Shown here piece by piece: positions 1 through 7,435 of a stretch of 37,201 bases of DNA. Below the pieces are notes generated by a model. It ran no database searches and had not been told where the DNA came from. It saw only the letters and a program-made list of their open reading frames with translations. Origin of the DNA: Paenibacillus luteus (GTDB taxonomy: Bacteria > Bacillota > Bacilli > Paenibacillales > Paenibacillaceae). Both the position numbers and the translations under genes were made by a program. How positions within the stretch are numbered: position 1 is the first letter of the stretch; each line of letters opens with the position of its first letter. The DNA is taken from positions 1 through 37,201 of the forward strand of contig NZ_SKCD01000043.1 of assembly GCF_006542765.1 (NCBI RefSeq), written 5' to 3'.

Positions 1-123
1 TGTCTCCCCATGAGTATCGTCGAGCTGCGTAATGAAATAATCCCCCAGTTCTCTGTACTTGAACTGAGGGATAGGCCTAACCGTTTTTTTGTTTTTTTCA
101 CTGTCTACTTGACAGGGAGCACT
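1..123 (-). other. Edge sequence: possible partial ORF and insertion-sequence end
   Basis: The minus strand is open from about 123 to the window edge and reads ...KTVRPIPQFKYRELGDYF..., which is protein-like, but no convincing start codon with a ribosome binding site is visible. A short inverted repeat, CTGTC-TACTT-GACAG, lies at 101-115. The composition resembles the end of an IS3-like element, but I cannot identify a family. It may be the end of a mobile element whose body is outside the window. Confidence 0.2.
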
Positions 124-159
124 TCAACAAGATGTGGGCTTCTATCGTGTTCGAAAATA

Positions 160-468
160 TTACCCTTCCAACACATCTGCTTCTAATGCACTGGCAACTT
201 CCTTCATCATGGGAATCACGGCCTCATTAGTGCCCGATACATAAAGATCACCTTGATATAGCCTGAAAGGAATCTGCTTGTCGCCATAGCTCCACATGAA
301 AAAATCTCCGTCGATGGACATTGTAGTAGCCCCTGTCACCGTAAACACGGATGAATAGGCAAAATCAGTCTTGGATGCAAAATACATTTTACATTCTTCC
401 AAGGAAATGGTTTGCGGTGAATTTTCATTTTCCTGTAATGCTCTTGTAATACGATAGCGTTGACTCAA
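160..468 (-). CDS. Hypothetical protein, about 102 aa, TTG start
   Basis: I do not recognise this protein. It is small, soluble-looking and mixed alpha/beta, with no signal peptide or membrane segment. The frame stays open up to a GTG at 522, but that GTG has no usable ribosome binding site. A TTG at 468 is preceded by GGAGG with a 7-base spacer, so I take TTG as the start; the protein then begins (M)SQRYRITRALQ. The segment VTGATTMSIDGDFFMWSYGD near the middle looks like consecutive beta strands. It is probably a single-gene unit, since neither neighbour is close. Function unknown. Confidence 0.6.
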   Translation of the reverse strand: MSQRYRITRALQENENSPQTISLEECKMYFASKTDFAYSSVFTVTGATTMSIDGDFFMWSYGDKQIPFRLYQGDLYVSGTNEAVIPMMKEVASALEADVLEG

Positions 469-620
469 TATGATACCTCCAATATTTTCCTCAATATGCA
501 CGTTCTCTGTTTGTATAACCACATCTCATCCATAAGATTGTACGACTCTTATTTTAACTTAATCATGCAACAAATCAATTCTTTTTAAATAAAAACACTT
601 GCCTGCGATTAAACCGCTCT

Positions 621-1868
621 TTACAAGGAATAGGTCCAATTGGACTTCTTTTTGACTCCAGATTCCTCCTCTTGAACTTCGACAAACAACGTGTTTTCGT
701 TGATCCAAGAAAATTCCACAATGTTCGCTGAAGGATTAATATCGTCAGGCAACGAGTCTATATCCACTATGGTGCCTTTGTTCAGATTCACCACTTTAAT
801 GTACCTCTTCTTTGGCTCCTCGTCCGGAACATATAGGAAGGCTGCATAGGTATGATCGGGGCTGAAGCCTTCAATGCCGGCGCGAATTCTTACTTTTCCT
901 CCCATTGGTGTGGAAGTGATTGTTTGAAGCGTACCCGTTTCATCCACTCTTGCAATATGAAATTCATCACTACCATTACTCTGATGCGTGATATACGCAA
1001 TCCGTCCATCCTGCACAGAATAAATGACAGAATTCCCTTCAAGTTTGAGATCAATCTCCTCACCATCCAGGTTAACTAAAACTGTAGAGAGGATGGTATC
1101 CTTATATTTTGTACAGATGACACTTTCGGAATTCAACCATCCATTGACGAGATAATTGACACCAACCGTATCTGCTATCATAAACTCAGCGCCTGTTGCG
1201 AGATCAAACGTAAAAAGAGCAGACCCGCCCGATTCCATGTCATTTTTATTAGAGTTGTAAACCAACTTTGTGCTATCCGGACTTGGTAGGATGCCACTGT
1301 TCCAGCTTACGTAGTTTTTCCCATGTAATTCTATTGACTCTTTAGCGAAGGCTTCATAAGTTTTACCATTATAGAGGTTTGAAGATATTTTTTCAGGCTG
1401 GCTGTTGGAACTATTCACTATCCAAAGTCCATTCTCCGCAGCAATGAGTAGTGTCTCCCCCTCCCGTGTAAACGTAAATTCCAAAGGAAAATCATCGAAT
1501 TCTTGAGGAATCACGATTGTTTTATCTTTGTATTGCACCTTCTGCAACTTAAGAACAATATCTCCATGTCCCGTTCTAACCGTTGTTGTAAATTCCTCTT
1601 TCCTCTCCTGTGCTTTAGAACTGATCCTCTTTAATGTTCTAACCATTTGAGCTTCTTCCTGCCACTCATCTTGCAGCTCCGTCCAATTCTCTTTATGGTA
1701 TTGAAGGTCAGTCACAATTTCTTTGGTCTCTGCGGTGTTAAGATCTTCCTCAAGATTAGAAACCTCAATTTTGGATTGTGCGGTACTTTGTCCCGATTCA
1801 AGTTCAGTAGCCGTACATCCTGTTAGTGCCATGGTTATAACCAAAATGACAAGAGCTCTTATCTTCAA
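621..1868 (-). CDS. Secreted lipoprotein, TolB/WD40-like propeller (putative)
   Basis: The protein of 415 aa has a type II signal peptide, with a hydrophobic stretch followed by the lipobox LTGC (Cys18), so it should be anchored on the outer face of the membrane. A charged, helical region (about residues 35-110) follows. The rest consists of repeated short beta segments with motifs such as SPDSTKLVY, FSPDHTYAAF and FSWINENTLFV, the style of TolB/WD40-like beta-propellers. The start is TTG, preceded by GGAGG with a 7-base spacer. It is monocistronic as far as can be seen. The ligand and role are unknown; the propeller assignment rests on motif texture only. Confidence 0.75.
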   Translation of the reverse strand: MKIRALVILVITMALTGCTATELESGQSTAQSKIEVSNLEEDLNTAETKEIVTDLQYHKENWTELQDEWQEEAQMVRTLKRISSKAQERKEEFTTTVRTGHGDIVLKLQKVQYKDKTIVIPQEFDDFPLEFTFTREGETLLIAAENGLWIVNSSNSQPEKISSNLYNGKTYEAFAKESIELHGKNYVSWNSGILPSPDSTKLVYNSNKNDMESGGSALFTFDLATGAEFMIADTVGVNYLVNGWLNSESVICTKYKDTILSTVLVNLDGEEIDLKLEGNSVIYSVQDGRIAYITHQSNGSDEFHIARVDETGTLQTITSTPMGGKVRIRAGIEGFSPDHTYAAFLYVPDEEPKKRYIKVVNLNKGTIVDIDSLPDDINPSANIVEFSWINENTLFVEVQEEESGVKKKSNWTYSL

Positions 1869-1945
1869 CTTTTTTCCTCCCCCAATTCCTTCTCATTATC
1901 CCAATATTTAGACGAATGATGTTTGGATTTAGTTTCAGTTTCATT

Positions 1946-2000
1946 AAAGACCCATAAGACAGTCGCTTCACTCATAAAGCAACCGTTCTTATGGGTCTTT
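1946..2000. terminator. 14-bp perfect inverted repeat with T-run on plus side
   Basis: AAAGACCCATAAGA (1946-1959) pairs perfectly with TCTTATGGGTCTTT (1987-2000), with a 27-base loop. The run ATTTTTT follows on the plus strand. On the minus strand, where the upstream pentapeptide gene ends at 2030, the arm ends in CTTT but no long T-run follows. It may end the pentapeptide transcript and also stop antisense transcription towards that gene. Confidence 0.55.
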
Positions 2001-2029
2001 ATTTTTTAAATATAGAAGTTCGATAATCC

Positions 2030-2635
2030 TTAATCCACCTTTGCTCCATGAGAGAGCGAGAACAAGACTGTTTGTTCTCTATCCATTCTCATCCCCATAA
2101 TGGAAAATGTTTTAAAATCCACGCTCTCCATTTTCGCCCCTCGTACATCAGTTCCCTGTAGCTTTGCTTTTGCCAGTAACGCCATGGTCAGATCAGCATT
2201 TCTTAAATCAGCTTTTTCTAGGTTCGCTCCGGATAAATCTGCTTCAAAAAACTTAATCGCACGTAAATCCTGTCTAACTAATCTAGCATGCCTCAAATTC
2301 GTATAAGACCAATCCCCTTGATAAATGGTGATCCCATCCATGTTGGAGCCAGAAAAATCCGAACCGGTCATTTTGCATTCTTCAAATTTGGCAACAAAAA
2401 GACTAGCTCCGTTAAAGCTGCAATTCTCAAACGCAGATTCTTTATGTATGGAACCATTTAACGATGCTCCGCGAAAATCACACTCTATAAAACGACAGTT
2501 GCTTGACGTAATTTCCTCAAGAGATCCGTTAGAAAACGAGCAACGATGAAAGGTACAACTAATTAACTCGCCGTATCTTAAATCTTGTGTGCCAAAGTTT
2601 ACTCCCGTATATTTTTGATTGCTATATTGAAACAT
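2030..2635 (-). CDS. Pentapeptide-repeat protein
   Basis: The protein of 201 aa is built of tandem pentapeptide repeats of the A(D/N)LxX type. They are clearest at residues 85-165 (for example ADLSGANLEKADLRNADLT), with looser copies before that. These repeats form a right-handed quadrilateral beta-helix. The ending, with a DREQ...SHGAKVD tail, is the style of the McbG/Qnr-like group, some of whose members mimic DNA and protect gyrase; whether this one does cannot be told. AGGAGG sits 6 bases before the ATG. It has no signal peptide, so it is cytoplasmic. It appears to be transcribed alone. Confidence 0.85.
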   Translation of the reverse strand: MFQYSNQKYTGVNFGTQDLRYGELISCTFHRCSFSNGSLEEITSSNCRFIECDFRGASLNGSIHKESAFENCSFNGASLFVAKFEECKMTGSDFSGSNMDGITIYQGDWSYTNLRHARLVRQDLRAIKFFEADLSGANLEKADLRNADLTMALLAKAKLQGTDVRGAKMESVDFKTFSIMGMRMDREQTVLFSLSHGAKVD

Positions 2636-2667
2636 CAGATGCCTCCTATGTGTGGTTAACTTTTAAT

Positions 2668-2676
2668 ACTATAGCA
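2668..2676 (-). promoter_or_regulatory. Possible extended -10 promoter of the pentapeptide gene
   Basis: On the minus strand TGC-TATAGT forms an extended -10 element about 33 bases before the start codon. No good -35 is visible. Confidence 0.3.
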
Positions 2677-2840
2677 TACGGCAGTCAAGACCCTGCGCAA
2701 ATCAACGAAAAAGTCAAGATATTTATTTTTTAACAGTTTTCTATCCAACATAGCAAGCAGGAATTCTCTTCCAGCGATCCCCTTCGTAAATAGATGAAAT
2801 TACTATTACAATTGTGTTTCCAGCTGTTCGTCACACATTG

Positions 2841-2871
2841 AAAAAGCGCATGCCAATGTCGGCATGCGCTT
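2841..2871 (-). terminator. Rho-independent terminator of the SRPBCC gene
   Basis: An 11-bp perfect stem (AAGCGCATGCC / GGCATGCGCTT) with a 6-base loop is followed on the minus strand by a short T-run. It lies 20 bases after the SRPBCC stop codon. Confidence 0.85.
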
Positions 2872-2890
2872 CTAAGGCTGCGAAGAAAAT

Positions 2891-3325
2891 TTATTCTTCG
2901 TTAGCTGCTTCTGCATATTTTTTGAAATTATCTAAAATCGCTTGCCATCCGGCTTTCTGCATCTCGATTTCGTTGCTATCTTCTGCTTCGAAGTATTCGA
3001 TGATATGCGTGTTATTGTCTTGGCGATGAAAAGCAATCTTCACTTTTCTACCGTCGCCAATGGTGTAGGAAATGCTCTCGTTAAGGTTAACCTCGTCGTA
3101 TACACCGCCAAAATCAAATCCAAAGCTGCCGTCTTTAGCTTCCATTCTGGTGACGAATGTACCGCCAACCCTTAGATCATTCTCAGCGAATGGCGTGTGC
3201 CAGTCATCAGAGGCAAAACTCCATTGTGTGATATGCTTCGGTTCCGTCCAATAATCCCACACGCTTTCAACAGGGGCATGAACAACCGTTTCAATCGTTA
3301 TTGTTATCGTATTACCTTGTCCCAT
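2891..3325 (-). CDS. SRPBCC / AHSA1-like domain protein
   Basis: The protein of 144 aa has the START-like (SRPBCC) fold signature of the AHSA1 group. It opens with ITIETVVHAPVESVWDYWT, followed by the helix-proximal TEPKHITQW motif and then a central GGTF segment. The C-terminal helix carries GWQAILDNFKKYAE. Proteins of this group bind hydrophobic ligands or act as stress-linked chaperone co-factors; the ligand here is unknown. Length is normal for the family. AGGAGG lies 7 bases before the ATG. The gene is divergent from a TetR regulator 249 bases away, which suggests that regulator controls it. It has its own terminator. Confidence 0.85.
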   Translation of the reverse strand: MGQGNTITITIETVVHAPVESVWDYWTEPKHITQWSFASDDWHTPFAENDLRVGGTFVTRMEAKDGSFGFDFGGVYDEVNLNESISYTIGDGRKVKIAFHRQDNNTHIIEYFEAEDSNEIEMQKAGWQAILDNFKKYAEAANEE

Positions 3326-3436
3326 TGCAAAACCTCCTGATATGAATATATTCTTCTCAAATCATATCATGATCATTCACTAACAGTCGATATGTCTGAA
3401 GTACATAAATCAATAACATAACATCATGAATAATGC

Positions 3437-3480
3437 TTGATATATTATTGTACATCTGTCTATAATTATATAGTGGTACA
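3437..3480 (+). promoter_or_regulatory. TetR promoter with overlapping palindromic operator candidate
   Basis: The plus strand has TTGATA (3437-3442), an 18-base spacer and TATAAT (3461-3466). An imperfect palindrome bounded by TGTACA-type ends covers 3449-3480, spanning the -10 and the expected start of transcription. GTACATAAAT occurs at 3476-3485 and again at 3401-3410, between this promoter and the SRPBCC gene. An operator covering both divergent transcription units is the usual arrangement for TetR-family autoregulation. Confidence 0.5.
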
Positions 3481-3574
3481 TAAATTAATTCATTGTTAAA
3501 TGAACGCTATTAGTTAACCAGTAAACAAATGCTTGATCATGTATATTATGTTTAGAAAGTCTGGTGACTTCCCG

Positions 3575-4123
3575 ATGCCTAAAGTGGATCGAAGAATATT
3601 AAAAACCCAAGAAGCATTAAAAAAAGCAGTCCTTGAACTGATGGCAGAAAAAAATTTCGATCATATTACGATCCAAGATCTTTCCGACAGAGCAAATGTC
3701 AGCCGGGGAACGATCTATCTACATTACCTTGATAAATATGATTTACTAGATAAGCTCATAGAAACCCATATCATCGAGCTCCGAGAAAGATGCGAAGCGG
3801 CCGCTGATATTGATTTTATTAACGGTTCATTAATCTGGACAGAATACTTTGACAGTAATTATTCATTCTTTTCAATGATGCTAGCCAGTAAAGGAGCCCC
3901 TTACTTTCGAAACCGGTTCCATAACTTTTTAATCGAAGAGTTTAGGGATGAGGTGGATGTGACCGCTGGAAAAAACCTTGGATTAAACAAAGTGGTTATC
4001 GTTAACTTTGTTGCTTCAGCTTATGTAGGAGTAGTGGAATGGTGGTTCACAAATGAAAAGCCTATCCCACATCAAGAATTAGCAGAGCAATTGGGGACTT
4101 TGTTAGACAGAATGTGCAATTAA
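3575..4123 (+). CDS. TetR/AcrR-family transcriptional regulator
   Basis: A one-domain repressor of about 182 aa. The N-terminal helix-turn-helix is typical: RRILKTQEALKKAVLELM, then ITIQDLSDRANVSRGTIYLHY with the recognition helix at RGTIYLHY. The C-terminal half is the ligand-binding helical domain of the AcrR type, ending EWWFTNEKPIPHQELAEQL. The frame is open back to a TTG at 3533, but GGTGA lies 7 bases before the ATG at 3575 and the protein then starts MPKVDRR, as is usual for this group. It probably controls itself and the divergent SRPBCC gene. Confidence 0.88.
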   Translation: MPKVDRRILKTQEALKKAVLELMAEKNFDHITIQDLSDRANVSRGTIYLHYLDKYDLLDKLIETHIIELRERCEAAADIDFINGSLIWTEYFDSNYSFFSMMLASKGAPYFRNRFHNFLIEEFRDEVDVTAGKNLGLNKVVIVNFVASAYVGVVEWWFTNEKPIPHQELAEQLGTLLDRMCN

Positions 4124-4165
4124 TCTAACTGTATGATTCCGCAACGCGGAGAATGGCTGAAAAGG

Positions 4166-4194
4166 AAAAAAACCGCCCTATGGACGGTTTTTTG
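4166..4194. terminator. Bidirectional terminator between convergent genes
   Basis: AAAAAACCGCCC-TAT-GGACGGTTTTTT is a stem with one mismatch, an A-run on one side and a T-run on the other. It serves the TetR gene (plus) and the alpha/beta hydrolase gene (minus), which converge here. Confidence 0.85.
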
Positions 4195-4199
4195 TTCGC

Positions 4200-5138
4200 T
4201 TATTTCACTTCTTCCATAAACGCCCTAAAGTTTTCAGCGATTTCTTTTGATTTGGTATGGTGCAAATAATGATCTCCATCAAAAGTCATCACTTTGCCAT
4301 GAACAGAATCTTTGATTTGCTCTTCATGCAGCGGGATCCATCCTTCAACGCCCGTATTATTTGCTTGGATAAAGAAAATAAGCGGAAGATTTTGTGGGAA
4401 GGTTAAGCCTCGAGCTGCTTTAAAGTTAGGGTAAATATGTTCCATTTCATTTAAAGTGGTAGACTCATACATGTTTTTAAGAGTAAACATTCTCATTTGT
4501 TCTTTCGTTTCATCATCAAACGGCAGTCCTTCATAGGGGTCAGCACCGAATTTCAGCATCAATCTGCCGAAACCTGATTGTTTGAGCAGCTTAAACGTTC
4601 CGGTTGGAAGCTCAGCATCCATACCGCCTTGCATTGGAACACTGCTATCAACTCCAGCAAACGCGCTTACTTCGTCTGGATATTTGTTGACATAGTCTAT
4701 TCCGTAAATCCCTGCAATGGAGTGACCCATGAGAATATAACGGTCGATATTTAGATTTTGCAGCGCTTCATGAATTTCACTCACGATATTTTCAGTGGTT
4801 CGTTCTTTTTTGGTTCCATCACTTAATCCATATCCAAATGGCTCAACCACGACGACTTTGTAAAATGGTGCCAGCTCTTCAATAAGCGGCTTAAAATCAA
4901 GCGCTGGTGATGCTGTTCCATAACCTGGAAGGAGCACGATCGTTTCTTCGCCTTGTCCTTGAATCAGAACATTCATATTTTTCCCATCCACGGGTACTAA
5001 TTGACCATAGGTTTGTATTTTCCCTTGCTCCGATTTCGTGCTGATCTTATTAACGATAAAAACAATGGCTACAAAAACCACAATGAGGATAACTAATACG
5101 GCTAATATCTTTAGTATCATCTTAAATATTTTTTTCAT
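4200..5138 (-). CDS. Membrane-anchored alpha/beta hydrolase
   Basis: The protein is about 312 aa from the ATG at 5138 (MKKIFKMILK). A single hydrophobic helix near the N-terminus (about residues 6-29) should tether it to the membrane with the catalytic domain outside. The hydrolase fold is shown by the oxyanion-side motif LLPGYG, the segment EPFGYGLSD and the nucleophile elbow GHSIAG (Ser140 in this numbering). A late histidine lies in the FDGDHYLHH segment. The substrate is unknown; proline iminopeptidase-like or esterase activity would fit. The frame runs on to 5195, but AGGA/AGGTAGG before the ATG at 5138 and the position of the signal anchor favour 5138. It converges with the TetR gene. 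Confidence 0.82.
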   Translation of the reverse strand: MKKIFKMILKILAVLVILIVVFVAIVFIVNKISTKSEQGKIQTYGQLVPVDGKNMNVLIQGQGEETIVLLPGYGTASPALDFKPLIEELAPFYKVVVVEPFGYGLSDGTKKERTTENIVSEIHEALQNLNIDRYILMGHSIAGIYGIDYVNKYPDEVSAFAGVDSSVPMQGGMDAELPTGTFKLLKQSGFGRLMLKFGADPYEGLPFDDETKEQMRMFTLKNMYESTTLNEMEHIYPNFKAARGLTFPQNLPLIFFIQANNTGVEGWIPLHEEQIKDSVHGKVMTFDGDHYLHHTKSKEIAENFRAFMEEVK

Positions 5139-5322
5139 CCTACCTGTTCCTGTATCAGACTCTGTTTTCTTTGCCGCTCGAATTCCCACTCGCATCTTCT
5201 CCTGTCATCATCTCTAGATTGTGCTGTCTTATCGACCGCTAAGGAAAGCTTACACGACGAAAATGTACTCTCCATGACGACAATATGAACGGAGTATGAA
5301 CGAGCAAAATAATACTGCGGCA

Positions 5323-6282
5323 TCACATACCTTCGATAAGCCCCAATCCCTCATCAAGTCCCAACATGATATTCATACATTGTATTGCTGCCCCCGACGA
5401 ACCCTTCCCAAGATTGTCTAGTCTGCATGCGATAAGAACTTGATCATCATTTCCTAAAACAAAAATCTCAGAACAATTCGTTCCGTTACATAGCGTTGGA
5501 TCAAGAGCATATTGAGAAATTTCTTTTGTATCACCAAGCGGGATGACTCTTACGAACGCTTCTCCTTGATAATAATCTGTGAGGGCAGCATGAATTTCCT
5601 GAAGGCTAGGTTGGTTAATAAGCAGACGAGTAACCAAAGGAATCGTCATCACCATACCATTATAATAATTGCAAACCGTCGGAAGGAATACAGGCTGGAA
5701 CGCAAGATCTGTGAATTTCTTCATTTCAGGCAAATGCTTATGATCCAGGTTTAAACTATAGTGCTGTGGGTGGTTTAGGCTGTCGTTTACATTACCAAAA
5801 CGACCTGCCTCATGTTGTTCAATTAATGCCTTGCCCCCACCACTATAACCCGTTAATGATTGACAACTAACCGGATAACCAGACGGAAGGATTCCCTTTT
5901 GGACAAGTGGATTAATCGCAAGTACAAATGCCGTAGCATGACAACCCGGCACTGACACACGAGCAGCGCTGGCGATCTCGCCCCGTTGTAAAGCAGATAA
6001 TTCTGGTAATCCATAGGTCCACTCATCATGAGTACGAAAAGCCGTACTGCTATCAATCACCCGGGTATTGGGATTTTTAATGAGTGTCAAGGCTTTTCGA
6101 GCAGCATGGTCTGGCAGACACAAAAATACAATATCCGCTTCATTCAATACCTTAATTCGAATCTCGGGATCCTTTTTATCCTCCTCCGAAATCGTTAGAA
6201 GTTCTACATCCTTTCGCTTCGAAAGTCTGTTATGTATTTTTAGTCCCGTCGTCCCGTACTGGCCATCTACAAATACTTTCAT
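5323..6282 (-). CDS. argC: N-acetyl-gamma-glutamyl-phosphate reductase, short (type 2) form
   Basis: This enzyme reduces N-acetyl-glutamyl phosphate to the semialdehyde with NADPH, the third step of arginine biosynthesis. The protein of 319 aa starts at MKVFVDGQYGTTG (the nucleotide-binding loop). The catalytic cysteine is Cys114 in VPGCHATAF, with TGYSGGGK and the HKHLPEM histidine segment further on. The length and the G-Q-Y-G-T-T-G loop fit the shorter ArgC2 class (about 310 aa) better than the usual 345-aa class. ATG at 6282 is chosen because GGAGG lies 8 bases upstream and the predicted transcript starts near 6305. No other arg genes are nearby. The promoter carries ARG-box-like palindromes. 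Confidence 0.92.
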   Translation of the reverse strand: MKVFVDGQYGTTGLKIHNRLSKRKDVELLTISEEDKKDPEIRIKVLNEADIVFLCLPDHAARKALTLIKNPNTRVIDSSTAFRTHDEWTYGLPELSALQRGEIASAARVSVPGCHATAFVLAINPLVQKGILPSGYPVSCQSLTGYSGGGKALIEQHEAGRFGNVNDSLNHPQHYSLNLDHKHLPEMKKFTDLAFQPVFLPTVCNYYNGMVMTIPLVTRLLINQPSLQEIHAALTDYYQGEAFVRVIPLGDTKEISQYALDPTLCNGTNCSEIFVLGNDDQVLIACRLDNLGKGSSGAAIQCMNIMLGLDEGLGLIEGM

Positions 6283-6303
6283 AGTACATCCCTCCGTACA
6301 CAT

Positions 6304-6341
6304 AATGAATAATTATACATTAAAGAGTATTTATATACAAT
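6304..6341 (-). promoter_or_regulatory. argC promoter with two ARG-box-like operators
   Basis: On the minus strand TTGTAT (6335-6340), a 17-base spacer and TATAAT (6312-6317) form a sigma-A promoter. AATGAATAATTATACATT (6304-6321) is one base from a perfect palindrome and closely matches the ArgR/AhrC ARG box. A weaker copy (6324-6341, core GTATTTATATAC) is centred 20 bases away, close to the usual pair spacing. Together they cover the promoter from -35 to about +1, as expected for arginine repression. Confidence 0.75.
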
Positions 6342-6350
6342 TCGTTATTT

Positions 6351-6382
6351 TCCAATAATCGAGGAGTTCTGTCCAATAATCG
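6351..6382. repeat. Direct repeat TCCAATAATCG, 21-base period
   Basis: TCCAATAATCG occurs at 6351-6361 and again at 6372-6382, exactly two helical turns apart, just upstream of the argC -35. It may be a binding site or chance. Confidence 0.45.
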
Positions 6383-6390
6383 TGGCATGC

Positions 6391-6422
6391 AAAAGAGCAC
6401 CTAGTCTAATTAGGTGCTCTTT
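6391..6422 (-). terminator. Terminator of the secreted helical protein gene
   Basis: A 12-bp perfect stem (AAAGAGCACCTA / TAGGTGCTCTTT) with a 7-base loop is followed by a T-run on the minus strand. It separates this gene from argC. Confidence 0.88.
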
Positions 6423-6449
6423 GCAACGGTAAAATTCAAGGGAGGCTCA

Positions 6450-7106
6450 TTATTTAAATTGCTGCAGAAATTGCTTAATCACTCCTTCTGAAAGGGCGTC
6501 AGCTAGCATGATGATATGCTCTTGCCCTTTATCGAAAGCGATGATATCGGCGTCCCAATCCTTGGTTAATCTTGCTTTGACAGCATCTGTAACCAATTGC
6601 AAGTGCATATATAACAGATCCTTCAATTGTTTATTCGACCAATTTGGATTAGCACTGCTTAGAAATTGAGCAATGTCATCCGCATTTTTATACCATTCTT
6701 TATTATATGTTTCCACAGCTGCCTGATTTCCTTGTTTCGCGGCATCAACAATTTTTCCCGCAATAAGAATATGTTCTCGCAGGAGTGCAGCCAGTTTATT
6801 GCCTGCCTCCTCTCCATAATACGGCTTTATGGCATCGCCAATGTCCTGCTGGTTTTTCAAAAGTCTATCCAGCACTTTTTGTTGATCTTGCAACTCCGCA
6901 GCAGCACTCACAATATAGTTTCTTGTCCAAACGACATGATCAATCCAAAGCTTCCTAAAGTCAAACTTAAACTGCACCATTGATTGGCTTAAACACTGCT
7001 TTTCTATTCGTACCTGTTGAATCCCGCTAGCTTCAGCTTGAAAAGGGGTAGAAATCAAGGTAAGGGACATGCATAAAATAGCCAACTTGAGAACTCGAAA
7101 TTTCAT
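6450..7106 (-). CDS. Secreted alpha-helical protein of unknown function
   Basis: The protein of 218 aa has a Sec signal peptide, probably cleaved after AEA-S (about residue 26). The mature part is almost wholly helical: FDFRKLWIDHVVWTRNYIV, a Gln-rich helix, IKPYYGEEAGNKLAALLREH and SSANPNWSNKQLKDLLYMHL. This suggests a four-helix bundle with conserved Trp, His and Asp residues. I recognise the pattern as a widespread Bacillus/Paenibacillus secreted family. To my recollection it is sometimes labelled acetylglutamate kinase or glycosyltransferase in databases; neither label fits, since no kinase or glycosyltransferase motif is present. AGGAGG lies 9 bases before the ATG. It has its own terminator. 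Role unknown. Confidence 0.8.
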   Translation of the reverse strand: MKFRVLKLAILCMSLTLISTPFQAEASGIQQVRIEKQCLSQSMVQFKFDFRKLWIDHVVWTRNYIVSAAAELQDQQKVLDRLLKNQQDIGDAIKPYYGEEAGNKLAALLREHILIAGKIVDAAKQGNQAAVETYNKEWYKNADDIAQFLSSANPNWSNKQLKDLLYMHLQLVTDAVKARLTKDWDADIIAFDKGQEHIIMLADALSEGVIKQFLQQFK

Positions 7107-7380
7107 TTACTATTTCCTCCTGATCACGAATTAGACATCCTGCATTATTTTGGACTATCTTTCTAATTTCATGCATCGGAGGATTAGACTGAATTTATGG
7201 AGTGGCTTTGCAATGAACTGTGTAACAGCGTCTAGTCATTCATGTTTACCTCCTAGAATGTCGCAGTCCATAATTCTCTTAATTAGTTTGCATCATAATT
7301 TTCTCCCTATTGTTTGGATTCGATCCTAACTTTCAAGACGTTTTGCGATTCTTAAATCCAGTAAATAATTGGAACTTTTT
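7107..7380. other. Intergenic stretch without a supported gene
   Basis: No credible ORF is seen. On the minus strand a strong AGGAGG is followed by ATG AAT GAC TAG (start at 7243), a three-codon frame that may be a remnant or chance. No hairpin with a T-run is present. Confidence 0.4.
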
Positions 7381-7408
7381 CGTAACATTTCAAAGAATAT
7401 TGCGTCTA
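7381..7408 (+). promoter_or_regulatory. ECF-sigma-type promoter (GTAAC-N16-CGTCTA)
   Basis: CGTAAC (7381-7386), a 16-base spacer and CGTCTA (7403-7408) match the SigM/SigW/SigX-type consensus of Bacillus (TGAAAC or TGTAAC, 16-17 bases, CGTC). Transcription would start near 7413, ten bases before the GGAGG of the decayed gene at 7436. Confidence 0.6.
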
Positions 7409-7435
7409 TAGTTTTATTAGAAGGAGGTTAACATC

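Noticed and set aside
5135..5326. 63-codon minus-strand frame between the hydrolase and argC
   Set aside because: It overlaps both neighbours slightly, lacks a ribosome binding site and shows no protein-like pattern.
7231..7254. AGGAGG followed by a three-codon ORF on the minus strand
   Set aside because: Too short to call a gene, with no attenuator structure beside it; noted only as a possible remnant.
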